Source: Hyphomicrobiales bacterium (lineage in GTDB: Bacteria; Pseudomonadota; Alphaproteobacteria; Rhizobiales; Rhizobiaceae). Taken from it: a DNA stretch of 64,000 nt. The position numbers were made by a program, and so were the translations under genes. Numbering within the stretch: the stretch's first letter is position 1; every line of letters starts with the position of its first letter. The DNA lies in NCBI GenBank assembly GCA_900469625.1, contig UBXV01000008.1:1-64000 (forward strand). Direction: 5' to 3'. This document shows positions 19,939 to 27,775 of this stretch, in pieces. The notes under the pieces were generated by a model, which saw only the letters and a list, made by a program, of their open reading frames with translations, did no database searches and had not been told where the DNA came from.

Positions 19939-20580
19939 TCAGAGGCCGCGCAAGTATGGATTGGTGCGACGCTCCTCGCCGATCTGGCCGCCGGGACCAT
20001 GGCCACAGATGAAGCCGACCTGATCGCCGAGCGGCAGGATCTTGTCGCGGATGGAATCGAGCAGCTGCTGGTGGTTGCCGCCGGGAAGGTCGGTGCGGCC
20101 GATCGAGCCGTGGAACAACACGTCGCCGACATGGGCGAAATTCTGCACCCGATTGAAATAGACGACATGGCCGGGCGCATGGCCGGGGCAATGCAGCACC
20201 TCGAACACATGATTGCCGAAGGAAACGGTATCGCCGTCTTCCAGCCACTGGTCGGGCACGACATTTTCGACCTTCATGGCCAGCCCGAACTTCTCGGCCT
20301 GTTCTTCCAGCCGCGACAGGAGCGGCAGATCGTCCTTGTGCGGTCCGATGATCGAAAGCCCAAGCGCTTCCTTCAGCTCCTTGGCGCCGCCGGCATGGTC
20401 GATGTGGCCATGTGTCAGCCAGATCGCCTTCAGCGTGATGCCGTTTTCCTTGATCGTCTGCAGGATCACGTCGACGTCGCCGCCGGGATCGACGATCACG
20501 CCTTCCTTGGTTTCTGCATCGAAGAGAACCGTGCAGTTCTGTTGGAAATGGGTAACCGGGATGATGCCCGCCTGTAACAT
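19939..20580 (-). CDS. MBL-fold metallo-hydrolase (glyoxalase II-like)
   Basis: A 213-residue metallo-beta-lactamase-fold hydrolase from the ATG at 20580 (MLQAGIIPVTHFQQN). The metal-binding motif is THGHIDHAGG near residue 58, followed by the later His in HCPGHAPGH, Asp in VGDVLFHGSIGRTD and His in CGHGPGG. This resembles the YcbL-type short glyoxalase II group rather than full-length GloB, since the C-terminal substrate domain is absent. Likely a thioester hydrolase. Upstream it faces the small membrane-protein gene on the same strand. Confidence 0.93.
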   Translation of the reverse strand: MLQAGIIPVTHFQQNCTVLFDAETKEGVIVDPGGDVDVILQTIKENGITLKAIWLTHGHIDHAGGAKELKEALGLSIIGPHKDDLPLLSRLEEQAEKFGLAMKVENVVPDQWLEDGDTVSFGNHVFEVLHCPGHAPGHVVYFNRVQNFAHVGDVLFHGSIGRTDLPGGNHQQLLDSIRDKILPLGDQVGFICGHGPGGQIGEERRTNPYLRGL

Positions 20581-20649
20581 GCCGTCTGCGCCTCGCTCGG
20601 ATATCGATGCCACAGCTATAGCGCCAAACGGCAGAAGGCACAGCGCCAT

Positions 20650-20814
20650 TTAGCGCAGGCTGGCAATTTCCGACGAGAAGGATTGTGGGGCGGGCAATTG
20701 GACTGTTGTCAGCAGCAGGGCCGCGACAAACACTTCGGCGGCGACAACGATCGCCACCACCGGGCGCAATCCGTTGACGGCGGGGTTTACCTGATTGATG
20801 GCTGCATTCGACAT
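20650..20814 (-). CDS. Small single-pass membrane protein, 54 residues
   Basis: Not recognised. The ATG at 20814 has a textbook ribosome site (GGGAGGTTCA) just before it, which supports translation. The product has a polar N-terminus (MSNAAINQVNPAV), one membrane helix (about residues 17-41, VVAIVVAAEVFVAALLLTTV) and a short tail. An RpoE2-type promoter motif lies about 90 bases upstream. The stop is 69 bases before the MBL gene start on the same strand, so the two may be cotranscribed. Confidence 0.7.
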   Translation of the reverse strand: MSNAAINQVNPAVNGLRPVVAIVVAAEVFVAALLLTTVQLPAPQSFSSEIASLR

Positions 20815-20904
20815 TGAACCTCCCTCTCCTGCCACGCTGACTGTCCATGCGCGGGGCAGATCGCTGATCGTTTCCCTCGGGCGCCTGCCCGACATGGACA
20901 GGAA

Positions 20905-20929
20905 AACACCTCGATCGCGAAACGGTTCC
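20905..20929 (-). promoter_or_regulatory. Predicted RpoE2/EcfG promoter of the small membrane protein
   Basis: On the minus strand GGAAC (20929-20925) and TGTT (20908-20905) are separated by 16 bases. This matches the alphaproteobacterial general-stress consensus GGAAC-N16/17-CGTT with one change. Confidence 0.5.
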
Positions 20930-21001
20930 ATCCGTACAAATGCAGATTGAACCGCTGCAGTCTCAGTATGTCGCGTCTTCACATTTCGTGACGTTCCCGA
21001 G

Positions 21002-21026
21002 GGAACATCCCCATCGGCGCCGCGTT
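21002..21026 (+). promoter_or_regulatory. Predicted RpoE2/EcfG promoter of the SH3-domain gene
   Basis: GGAAC (21002-21006), 16 bases, CGTT (21023-21026): a full match to the EcfG-type consensus. The start codon follows 26 bases later. The -35 is part of a GTTCCC-GA-GGGAAC inverted repeat (20993-21006). Confidence 0.65.
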
Positions 21027-21051
21027 TGCCCCTCAGCCATAAAGAAGGAGC

Positions 21052-21678
21052 ATGATGATGAAGAACCTTACCCGCCCCCTGTTGCGAACTGCCGCGGCTG
21101 CGGGTTTCGTCCTCGTAGCCGGTTCTGCCGCCTTCGCTGACATGACCGCCACCACCGTTACCGACCTTAATGTGCGCGCCGGCCCTGGTCCGCAATATCC
21201 GACCGTTGGCCTGGCCACGCGCGGCAGCACCGCCGTGCTTGACGGCTGCATCGAAGGCAGCAAATGGTGCCGCATCGATGTAAACGGCCTGCGCGGCTGG
21301 GTCTATGCACAGTATCTGACATCGGATCTCGGCGGCGCGGCCGTCGTCGTGCAGGATCGGCGCTCCGACCTTGCCGTTCCCGTCGTAACCTATGAGGCAC
21401 AGGCTGGCGATCCGGCGCTGCCGGCACCGGGGGACGAGCTCATCGGCCCTGTCGAAGATGTCGAACCGATCGTGCCGCCGGATAACGTGCGCACCTATGT
21501 CACCACCAATGCCGGTGACACTGTCTACCTCAATGGCGAAGTCGTGGTTGGCGCCGAACTGCCGCAGGCGGTCGAAGTGCGCCGCGTGCCGGACTACACC
21601 TATGACTATGCCAGCATCAACGGCCAGCCGGTCCTGGTCGAGCCGGCGACGCGCCGCATCGTCTACGTCTATCGCTAA
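21052..21678 (+). CDS. Exported SH3b / DUF1236 protein
   Basis: A 208-residue exported protein; MMMK gives three alternative starts, with AAGGAGCATG as ribosome site. The signal peptide ends FADM near residue 29. A bacterial SH3 domain follows (about 33-92; LNVRAGPGPQYPTVG, WCRIDVNGLRGWVYAQYL). The C-terminal half is a DUF1236 domain (TYVTTNAGDTVYLNGEVVVG, then VPDYTYDYASINGQPVLVEP, given in parts). Such proteins are thought to sit in the periplasm near peptidoglycan. The promoter points to the general stress response. Confidence 0.9.
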   Translation: MMMKNLTRPLLRTAAAAGFVLVAGSAAFADMTATTVTDLNVRAGPGPQYPTVGLATRGSTAVLDGCIEGSKWCRIDVNGLRGWVYAQYLTSDLGGAAVVVQDRRSDLAVPVVTYEAQAGDPALPAPGDELIGPVEDVEPIVPPDNVRTYVTTNAGDTVYLNGEVVVGAELPQAVEVRRVPDYTYDYASINGQPVLVEPATRRIVYVYR

Positions 21679-22021
21679 GCGATCCCCGCCCGGGATGGGC
21701 CAAGCACACAACTCCAGCGGCTGACGTCGCTGGAGTTTTCGTTTGCGCTGCAGCGAATCACCCTGATCTTCCGGATTTATTGCTGCGTGAGCCGACGCCT
21801 CTACTCAAACGCCGTAGTAATTCTGTCGCTTTTCGCCTGGATGAGCAAAAAACGCATCGCCTTCCGGGTGAAATCGCAACATTTTAGCGAGCAAAGCCTT
21901 CGCTGAAGACGCCCATGACTTCCGCAAATTGACAAGACTCAGGATTAGGCCTCAACCTGTCCTTGCCGGATCATCGGCGCTTGGCGGCTCGTCTTCGACG
22001 AGCCTCGATACGGAGGGATCA
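21679..22021. other. Intergenic region after the SH3-domain gene
   Basis: 343 bases. It holds the terminator at 21710-21744 and a TTGACA at 21929-21934 that may be the -35 of the next gene, although the matching -10 is poor. No gene seen. Confidence 0.4.
21710..21744 (+). terminator. Terminator of the SH3-domain gene
   Basis: AACTCCAGCG and CGCTGGAGTT form a perfect 10-base stem around an 8-base loop, followed by TTCGTTT. Confidence 0.85.
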
Positions 22022-22288
22022 ATGGAAGCATTAATGCCCATCATTACCCAATTGATCGCGGGGGCGGCCGGCGGAAACGCGGCCAGCGCAGTGTTGAAGC
22101 AACAGGCTTTCGGTGTCGTCGCACGCACGATCGTCGGCGCCATCGGCGGCCTCGGCGGAGGGTTCCTGATCCAGATGCTCGGCGGCGAAGCGGCCGCGAC
22201 CGGTCTTGCCATGCAGGCGCTTGGCGGCCTGGTGGGCGGCGGCGTGCTGAGCGGCATTGTCGGTCAGTTCCTCGGCAAACAAGCCTGA
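22022..22288 (+). CDS. Small glycine-rich membrane-associated protein, unknown
   Basis: An 88-residue product from the ATG at 22022, preceded by GGAGGGATCA. An open frame extends upstream to 21929 but has no ribosome site. The sequence is rich in Gly and Ala with two hydrophobic glycine-zipper-like stretches (AIGGLGGGFLIQMLGG and ALGGLVGGGVLSGIVG). Such sequences tend to insert in membranes or form helical oligomers. I do not recognise a named family and no neighbour suggests a role. Confidence 0.75.
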   Translation: MEALMPIITQLIAGAAGGNAASAVLKQQAFGVVARTIVGAIGGLGGGFLIQMLGGEAAATGLAMQALGGLVGGGVLSGIVGQFLGKQA

Positions 22289-22317
22289 CGCCTTCCGAAC
22301 GATATCCGTAGCAAGAC

Positions 22318-22342
22318 AAAAGGCGGCCCCGGGCCGCCTTTC
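22318..22342. terminator. Bidirectional terminator between the glycine-rich gene and ilvE
   Basis: AAAAGGCGGCCC/GGGCCGCCTTT hairpin with A and T runs on the two sides, between convergent genes. Confidence 0.85.
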
Positions 22343-22369
22343 TTAGTTCAGGTCTGGAGAAAGGGCCGA

Positions 22370-23260
22370 TTACTCGGCGGCGGCCGCAACCGGATAGACT
22401 TCCTTCATGTAGTCGTTCATCAGCGTTTCGCAGATGGTGGCCGGCGTGAAACGATAGGGACCGATCTCGGAAACCGGCGTGACTTCGGCGGCAGAGCCGG
22501 TGAGGAAGCACTCGCTGAAGTCGGAGAGTTCCTCCGGCATGATCGCCCGCTCGACGACCTGGTAGCCCCGGCGCTTGGCAAGCTCGATGACGGTGCGGCG
22601 CGTGATGCCGTCGAGGAAGCAGTCCGGCACCGGCGTATGGATGACGCCGTCCTTGACGAAGAAGATGTTGGCGCCGGTCGCCTCGGCCACCTGGCCGCGA
22701 TAATCGAGCATCATCGCATCGGCATAGCCCTTGGCCTCGGCCGCATGCTTGGAGATGGTGCAGATCATGTAGAGGCCGGCCGCCTTCGATTTCGACGGTG
22801 CCGTCTTCGGATCGGGGCGACGCCATTCAGCGATATCGAGGCGAATGCCCTTGAGCTTCTCGGCCGGGTTGAAGTAGCTGCCCCACTGCCAGATGGCGAT
22901 GGCGACATTGATGCGGTTGTGTTGGGCGGATACGCCCATCATCTCGCTGCCGCGCCAGGCGATCGGCCGGACATAGGCTTCGGAAAAGCCCTGGCGCTTC
23001 AAAAGCTCGACGCTGGCCGCGTCAAGCTCCTCGACAGAGTAAGGGATCTTGAAGCCCAGAATTTCAGCGGAGTTTTGAAGGCGCTGATTGTGTTCGGTCA
23101 GCTTGAAGATACGGCCGCCATAGGCACGTTCGCCTTCGAACACCGCGCTTGCATAGTGCAGGCCGTGGGTCAGCACGTGGACCTTGGCGTCCTTCCACGC
23201 GACAAACTCGCCATTGAACCAGATTTCGCCGTCCAACTGATCGAAGGGAACCGCTGCCAT
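22370..23260 (-). CDS. ilvE: Branched-chain amino acid aminotransferase
   Basis: A 296-residue class IV (fold type IV) PLP enzyme that transaminates valine, leucine and isoleucine with 2-oxoglutarate. Visible family features are HVLTHGLHYASAVFEGERAY (residues 28-47), the PLP lysine in SKSKAAGLYM near 159, EATGANIFFV and GITRRTVIELA. The C-terminal ECFLTGSAAEVTPV is also typical. Length is normal. It is divergent from the MarR-type gene; the 271-base gap carries two palindromes. Confidence 0.95.
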   Translation of the reverse strand: MAAVPFDQLDGEIWFNGEFVAWKDAKVHVLTHGLHYASAVFEGERAYGGRIFKLTEHNQRLQNSAEILGFKIPYSVEELDAASVELLKRQGFSEAYVRPIAWRGSEMMGVSAQHNRINVAIAIWQWGSYFNPAEKLKGIRLDIAEWRRPDPKTAPSKSKAAGLYMICTISKHAAEAKGYADAMMLDYRGQVAEATGANIFFVKDGVIHTPVPDCFLDGITRRTVIELAKRRGYQVVERAIMPEELSDFSECFLTGSAAEVTPVSEIGPYRFTPATICETLMNDYMKEVYPVAAAAE

Positions 23261-23455
23261 GATGTCGTCCTCCGGCGCGTGTGCGCCATTCTTGCTGTTG
23301 ATTATCTTCCCGTTTTCAGTTTATCGGCAAACTGATTGTGGGAAAATTCAATTTCGAGATTTTGGATTTGCGATCAATGCGGCGCAGCATATCCTCATGA
23401 GATGTTATCGCCGCCAAATGTCTCGCTTACCGAGCATGAACGCTAACAACGCAGT

Positions 23456-23511
23456 AAAAATATGTCAATAAAGCTGACATATTTTTTCGATTGTTTCGTA
23501 AGTTGCAACTT
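23456..23511. promoter_or_regulatory. Two palindromes upstream of the MarR gene, probable operators
   Basis: AAAAATATGTCA (23456-23467) and TGACATATTTTT (23475-23486) are perfect 12-base arms around a 7-base spacer. Fourteen bases on, AAGTTGCAACTT (23500-23511) is a perfect 12-base palindrome. Both lie just before the MarR-type start at 23532 in a divergent gap, so a terminator is unlikely and operator sites are the better reading. Confidence 0.6.
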
Positions 23512-23531
23512 GGCTGAAAGGAAATGACCGC

Positions 23532-24014
23532 GTGGCCGGCCAATCCAAGGAAAACACCCGATATGTGGGCGACACCGTCGCGCACGACGATGACACGATC
23601 GACTTCGAGATCATCGAGTTGCTTTTCTTCGCCTATCGCGACTTCACGTCGGATCCGGATGCGATCCTGGAGAAGAGCGGCTTCGGCCGCGCCCACCACC
23701 GCGTCGTGCACTTCGTCGACCGCGAGCCGGGCATGACCGTGGCGAACCTCCTTGAAACGCTGAAGATCACCAAGCAAAGCCTTGCCCGCGTGCTCAAGCA
23801 GCTGATCGATTCCGGTTATATCCGCCAGGTGACGGGCCCTGAAGACCGGCGCCAGCGCATGCTCTATACCACCGAGGAAGGTCAGGCGCTGGCTCGCGCA
23901 CTGGCAGAGCCACAGTCCCGCCGCATAGCCGATGCATTGGCAAAGACGGGTCCCGGCGCGCGCGAAACCATCAAGCGCTTCCTTGCCTGCATGAAAAACG
24001 GTGCCGGGGACTGA
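23532..24014 (+). CDS. MarR-family transcriptional regulator (PetP-like)
   Basis: A 160-residue MarR protein starting at GTG 23532, with GAAAGGAAATG a few bases before it. The winged helix spans about residues 60-115 (MTVANLLETLKITKQSLARV as recognition region, then the wing with DRRQRMLY). It is followed 45 bases later by an OmpR-type response regulator and then a histidine kinase. This order, MarR then response regulator, recalls petP-petR of Rhodobacter; the resemblance is from memory. It may repress its own operon through the palindromes upstream. Confidence 0.9.
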   Translation: MAGQSKENTRYVGDTVAHDDDTIDFEIIELLFFAYRDFTSDPDAILEKSGFGRAHHRVVHFVDREPGMTVANLLETLKITKQSLARVLKQLIDSGYIRQVTGPEDRRQRMLYTTEEGQALARALAEPQSRRIADALAKTGPGARETIKRFLACMKNGAGD

Positions 24015-24059
24015 AATGTCGAGGGCTCGCGATCGGCGGGCGACGGGGGAAAGCCAGGC

Positions 24060-24761
24060 ATGACAACAAAAGCGACAGTCTCCGACGACGCCGCCCACCT
24101 GCTCGTCGTCGATGACGACCGGCGTATCCGCGACCTGCTCAACCGGTATTTGGTCGAGCAGGGTTTTCGCGTCACCACCGCCGCCGACGCCGACGAAGCC
24201 CGGCGTAAGCTCGTCGGTCTCGATTTCGACCTTCTGATCGTCGACGTGATGATGCCCGGCGAAAGCGGCATCTCGCTGACCCAGAGCCTCAGGCAGATCA
24301 AGACCGTGCCGATCCTGATGCTGACGGCGCTGGCGGAATCGAACTCCCGCATCGAGGGTCTGGAAGCGGGCGCCGACGACTATCTCTCCAAACCGTTCGA
24401 GCCGCGCGAACTGGTGCTGCGCATCAGCAACATCCTCAGGCGCAACCAGCCGGCCCAGGCGCCCAAGGTCGACCAGGTCATCTTCGGGCCCTACACCTTC
24501 TCGGTGGTGCGCAAGGAGCTTCGCCGCGGCGCCGATCATATTCGCCTCACGGACCGCGAGCAGGAGATCATGACGCTGTTTTCCCAGCGCGCCGGCGAGA
24601 CGATCCCGCGCCACGAACTGATCGGTGACGACGCCGAGGTCGGCGAGCGCACCATCGACGTCCAGATCAATCGCTTGCGGCGCAAGATCGAGGACGACCC
24701 GTCCAATCCCGTCTGGTTGCAGACGGTCCGCGGCATCGGCTACAGGCTGAGCGTGGACTGA
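24060..24761 (+). CDS. OmpR-family response regulator (PetR-like)
   Basis: A 233-residue two-component regulator. The receiver domain has the acidic pair in VVDDDRRIRDLL, the phosphoacceptor D62 (LIVDVMMPGESG), the Thr in LMLTALAE and the Lys in DDYLSKPFEPREL. The C-terminal winged helix (about 135-230) shows LTDREQEIMTLFS and the recognition helix GERTIDVQINRLRRKIEDDP. It is preceded by the MarR gene and followed 130 bases later by the histidine kinase, presumably its partner. Confidence 0.95.
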   Translation: MTTKATVSDDAAHLLVVDDDRRIRDLLNRYLVEQGFRVTTAADADEARRKLVGLDFDLLIVDVMMPGESGISLTQSLRQIKTVPILMLTALAESNSRIEGLEAGADDYLSKPFEPRELVLRISNILRRNQPAQAPKVDQVIFGPYTFSVVRKELRRGADHIRLTDREQEIMTLFSQRAGETIPRHELIGDDAEVGERTIDVQINRLRRKIEDDPSNPVWLQTVRGIGYRLSVD

Positions 24762-24891
24762 GACATGTCGCAGACGCCGAGCGACCTTGCGCGGCATGCG
24801 CAGAAACACGAGATTAGGGCGCGCGGCGCGACAGCAGGAGATCGTGGCGCGCTTTCGAGAACGAACCTCCCGATGAGCGCGGCAAAAACCG

Positions 24892-26274
24892 ATGGCAAGC
24901 TTTGACAGCATCCGGCGCGAGGCGGCAAACCCGCCCGACAACCCGTGGAAACGCTTTACTCGCTGGCTGCGCCGGCGCCTGCCGATGGGTCTTTACGCCC
25001 GTTCGCTGCTCATTGTCATCATCCCGATGGTGCTTCTGCAGTCGGTCGTCGCCTTCGTCTTCATGGAGCGGCACTGGCAATTGGTGACGCAGCGCCTCTC
25101 GGCTGCCGTGACCGGAGATATCGCCGCAATCGTCGACCTCATCGCCACCTTCCCGGCGGATCGCGATATCAGCGAAATCGTGCGCATCGCGCGCGATCAG
25201 CTCGATCTCAGCATCTCCGTCGAACCGGGCGGCGAGCTACCGCCGCCGCGGCCCAAGCCCTTCTTCGAGATCCTCGACCAGATCCTGAGCGAGGAGATCT
25301 CCAATCAGATCCGCCGCCCCTTCTGGATCGATACGGTCGGCAATTCCAACCTCGTCGAAATCCGCATCAAGCTCGACGATGGCCGCATGCTGCGCGTCTA
25401 TGCCCGCCGCAACCAGGCCTATGCCTCCAACACGCACATCTTCATCGTCTGGATGGTCGCCGCGTCGCTGGTGTTGCTGTCGATCGCAATCCTGTTCCTG
25501 CGTGGGCAGATCCGGCCGATCCTGGCGCTGACAAAAGCGGCAGAAGCCTTCGGCAAGGGCCAGAAGATCGACGACTTCGCCCCGCGGGGCGCTGTCGAAA
25601 TCCGCCGAGCCGGCCTCGCCTTCATCCAGATGCGAGAGCGCATCGAGCGCCAGATCGAGCAGCGCACAGCCATGCTCACCGGGGTCAGCCACGACCTGCG
25701 CACCATCCTCACCCGCTTCCGGCTGCAGCTGGCGCTTGCCGGCAACAACCCGGACCTTGAAAGCCTGAACCAGGATGTCGACGACATGCAGAACATGCTC
25801 GAGGGCTATCTCGCTTTCGCGCGTGGCGAGGCGGAGGAGGATGTCGGGCAGCTGAAGCTGAGCGACCTGATGACACGCCTTGCCGCCGAAGCCGAACTGC
25901 ATGGCAAGACGTTGACGACTTCGGTCGAAGGCGAAGACGAGGTCCGCGTGCGGCCGAATGCCTTCACCCGCCTTGTCGCCAACCTCGCATCCAACGCCTA
26001 TCGCTATGCCAACCGCGTCAACATCGACGCGCGCCACAGCGCCAAATGGGTCACGATCACCGTCGACGACGACGGTCCCGGCATTCCCGAGCGCTCGCGC
26101 GAGGACGTGTTCAAGCCGTTCTTCCGCCTCGACGAGGCCCGCAATCTCGACAGCTCCGGAACCGGCCTCGGCCTTGCGATCGCCCGCGACATCGCCCGCA
26201 GCCACGGCGGCAACGTCACGCTCGGCGACAGCCCGCTCGGCGGCCTGCGGGCGATCGTGCGCGTTCCGGCGTAG
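24892..26274 (+). CDS. Membrane sensor histidine kinase (EnvZ-like)
   Basis: A 460-residue sensor kinase. Membrane helices lie near residues 36-57 and 183-203, enclosing a periplasmic region of about 125 residues with a proline-rich stretch (PPPRPKP). A HAMP segment follows. The phospho-acceptor is H267 in GVSHDLRTILTRF; the usual proline after Arg-Thr is isoleucine (I272). The ATPase domain has the N box (ANLASNAYRYA), G1 DDDGPGIP, F box (FKPFFRLDEA) and G2 GTGLGLAIA. It most likely pairs with the response regulator at 24060. Signal unknown. Confidence 0.94.
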   Translation: MASFDSIRREAANPPDNPWKRFTRWLRRRLPMGLYARSLLIVIIPMVLLQSVVAFVFMERHWQLVTQRLSAAVTGDIAAIVDLIATFPADRDISEIVRIARDQLDLSISVEPGGELPPPRPKPFFEILDQILSEEISNQIRRPFWIDTVGNSNLVEIRIKLDDGRMLRVYARRNQAYASNTHIFIVWMVAASLVLLSIAILFLRGQIRPILALTKAAEAFGKGQKIDDFAPRGAVEIRRAGLAFIQMRERIERQIEQRTAMLTGVSHDLRTILTRFRLQLALAGNNPDLESLNQDVDDMQNMLEGYLAFARGEAEEDVGQLKLSDLMTRLAAEAELHGKTLTTSVEGEDEVRVRPNAFTRLVANLASNAYRYANRVNIDARHSAKWVTITVDDDGPGIPERSREDVFKPFFRLDEARNLDSSGTGLGLAIARDIARSHGGNVTLGDSPLGGLRAIVRVPA

Positions 26275-26323
26275 CGTCGCAGCCTCCGTCGAACGTGAGC
26301 CCACACCCAAGGAAACAGCCCAT

Positions 26324-26854
26324 ATGTCCGACAGTTTCGACAGGGACGATTGGGAACAGCGGCTCGCCCTGCACTGGGCCGATTTCGGCCAGATGGATGG
26401 GCAGGCCTTCGTGGACGTCCTCGACACGCTTGCGGCCGAATTGCCCGAGGGAGACCCGATCGGCCTGTTCGAACGGGCGTCGGCCCAGGATTCGCTCGGC
26501 AAAGAGGCGAATGCCGAGCCCCTGTACCGGCAGGCGCTCGCAGGCGGGCTTTTCGGCATTCGCCGTCGCCGCGCAACGATCCAGCTTGCCAGCACGCTTC
26601 GCAATCTCGGGAAGGTCGATGAAAGCATCGTGCTGCTGGAAGCAGAGCGCCTGATGCCATCGGACGAACTCGACGATGCGGTGGTGGCCTTTCTCGCGCT
26701 CTCGCTCGTCGACGGCGGGCGCGCACGGGAGGCAGCAGGCATTGCCCTTGGCCGGCTGGCGCGCCATCTGCCGCGCTACAACCGCTCGCTCAAGACCTAC
26801 GCCGAGGCGCTGATGGTGGAGCCACGTGCGACCGACAGAGGGCCGGACGGTTAG
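26324..26854 (+). CDS. Tetratricopeptide-repeat-like protein
   Basis: A 176-residue soluble protein from the ATG at 26324 (MSDSFDRDDWEQRL). Helical repeats are visible around residues 45-110 (DPIGLFERASAQDSLGKEAN, AEPLYRQALAGG, QLASTLRNLGKVDESIVLLE), consistent with two to three TPR units. No signal peptide. Short TPR proteins of this kind are scaffold-like and no partner is evident. Its stop overlaps the stop of the convergent phosphatase gene by four bases. Confidence 0.85.
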   Translation: MSDSFDRDDWEQRLALHWADFGQMDGQAFVDVLDTLAAELPEGDPIGLFERASAQDSLGKEANAEPLYRQALAGGLFGIRRRRATIQLASTLRNLGKVDESIVLLEAERLMPSDELDDAVVAFLALSLVDGGRAREAAGIALGRLARHLPRYNRSLKTYAEALMVEPRATDRGPDG

Positions 26855-27414
26855 CGCGAATAGATCGAGGTCATGCCGCGCCGCTCGTTGAAGCGGTGCC
26901 AGGCATCGATCCGTCGCGGATGCCGGGCGCGCATCGCGTCGAGCGGGGCCAGAAGCCGGCCCTCGCGACCGAGCGAGGCATCGAGGATTTCGATGATCCG
27001 GCGGTTCGGCCAGGGCTTTCTGGTGATCGTCAGCAGCGCCCGGAACGCCTCGTCCTCACGGCCAGCGCCGAGCTGGTGGGCAATCAGCCCGTAGGCAAAG
27101 GCGGTCGAACGGCTGACGCCGGCATGGCAATGCACCAGAATTCGGCTCGACGCGTCGTCGGCCACTGGCCGCATCGCCTCGAACACCTCCAGCACCAGAT
27201 CGGGAAAGTGCTGCGTGGCGAGAGCGTTTTCCTGGTCGCGCATGCGCACGACCCGGTGGTTCGCCTCGGCGATGACAGGCACGTCGGTGTCGGGCAATTC
27301 CGGGTCGAGCAAGGACAGGACGTGGCTGGCACGCCAGTCGCGCGCAGCGTCGCTCGCGCGCCAGAGGCAGGAAACCTTCACGCGCTCGGGGATCAGATCG
27401 AAATGAATGGTCAT
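26851..27414 (-). CDS. Dual-specificity/tyrosine phosphatase-like protein
   Basis: A 187-residue cysteine phosphatase of the DSP type. The P-loop HCHAGVSRS (HCxxGxxRS) lies near residues 94-102, with a candidate general acid Asp in the loop before it. Rhizobial relatives are annotated as tyrosine phosphatase family proteins with no known substrate. It starts 4 bases after the stop of the CsaA-like gene, so the two form one transcriptional unit, perhaps with proC and YbjN upstream. Confidence 0.9.
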   Translation of the reverse strand: MTIHFDLIPERVKVSCLWRASDAARDWRASHVLSLLDPELPDTDVPVIAEANHRVVRMRDQENALATQHFPDLVLEVFEAMRPVADDASSRILVHCHAGVSRSTAFAYGLIAHQLGAGREDEAFRALLTITRKPWPNRRIIEILDASLGREGRLLAPLDAMRARHPRRIDAWHRFNERRGMTSIYSR

Positions 27415-27418
27415 CGGA

Positions 27419-27760
27419 TCACATCAGCTTTCGGCCGTTGGGGATCGGCTTGTCGATGGCGGCAAGCACGATCGCGCCGGCCTCGTCTTCAAAGCCCAGC
27501 GTCAGGACTTCGGACCGGACGGGACCGATCTGGCGTGGCGGAAAATTGACCACGGCCATGATCTGCCGGCCGACGAGATCCTCTGGCTGGTAGTGCACGG
27601 TGATCTGCGCCGATGACTTTTTTATGCCGATTTCGGGGCCGAAATCGATTTTCAGCTTGTAGGCCGGCTTGCGCGCCTCGGGAAAAACCTCGGCTTCGAC
27701 GATGGTGCCGACGCGAATGTCGACCCGCTCGAAATCTGGAAAAGTGATCGTTTCCGACAT
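27419..27760 (-). CDS. csaA: CsaA-like tRNA-binding domain protein
   Basis: A 113-residue single OB-fold protein of the CsaA/EMAP-II-like tRNA-binding family. Visible features: FERVDIRVGTIVEAE at the N-terminus, KLKIDFGPEIGIKKSSAQIT, and the C-terminal PIPNGRKLM. CsaA is described as a chaperone-like, tRNA-binding dimer in Bacillus; the exact role in rhizobia is unproven. It is 15 bases downstream of proC. Confidence 0.92.
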   Translation of the reverse strand: MSETITFPDFERVDIRVGTIVEAEVFPEARKPAYKLKIDFGPEIGIKKSSAQITVHYQPEDLVGRQIMAVVNFPPRQIGPVRSEVLTLGFEDEAGAIVLAAIDKPIPNGRKLM

Positions 27761-27775
27761 GGCACTGCTCTTGGA

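Noticed and set aside
23456-23487. Inverted repeat as a terminator
   Set aside because: It has a T run, but both flanking genes start here and none ends here, so an operator is the better explanation.
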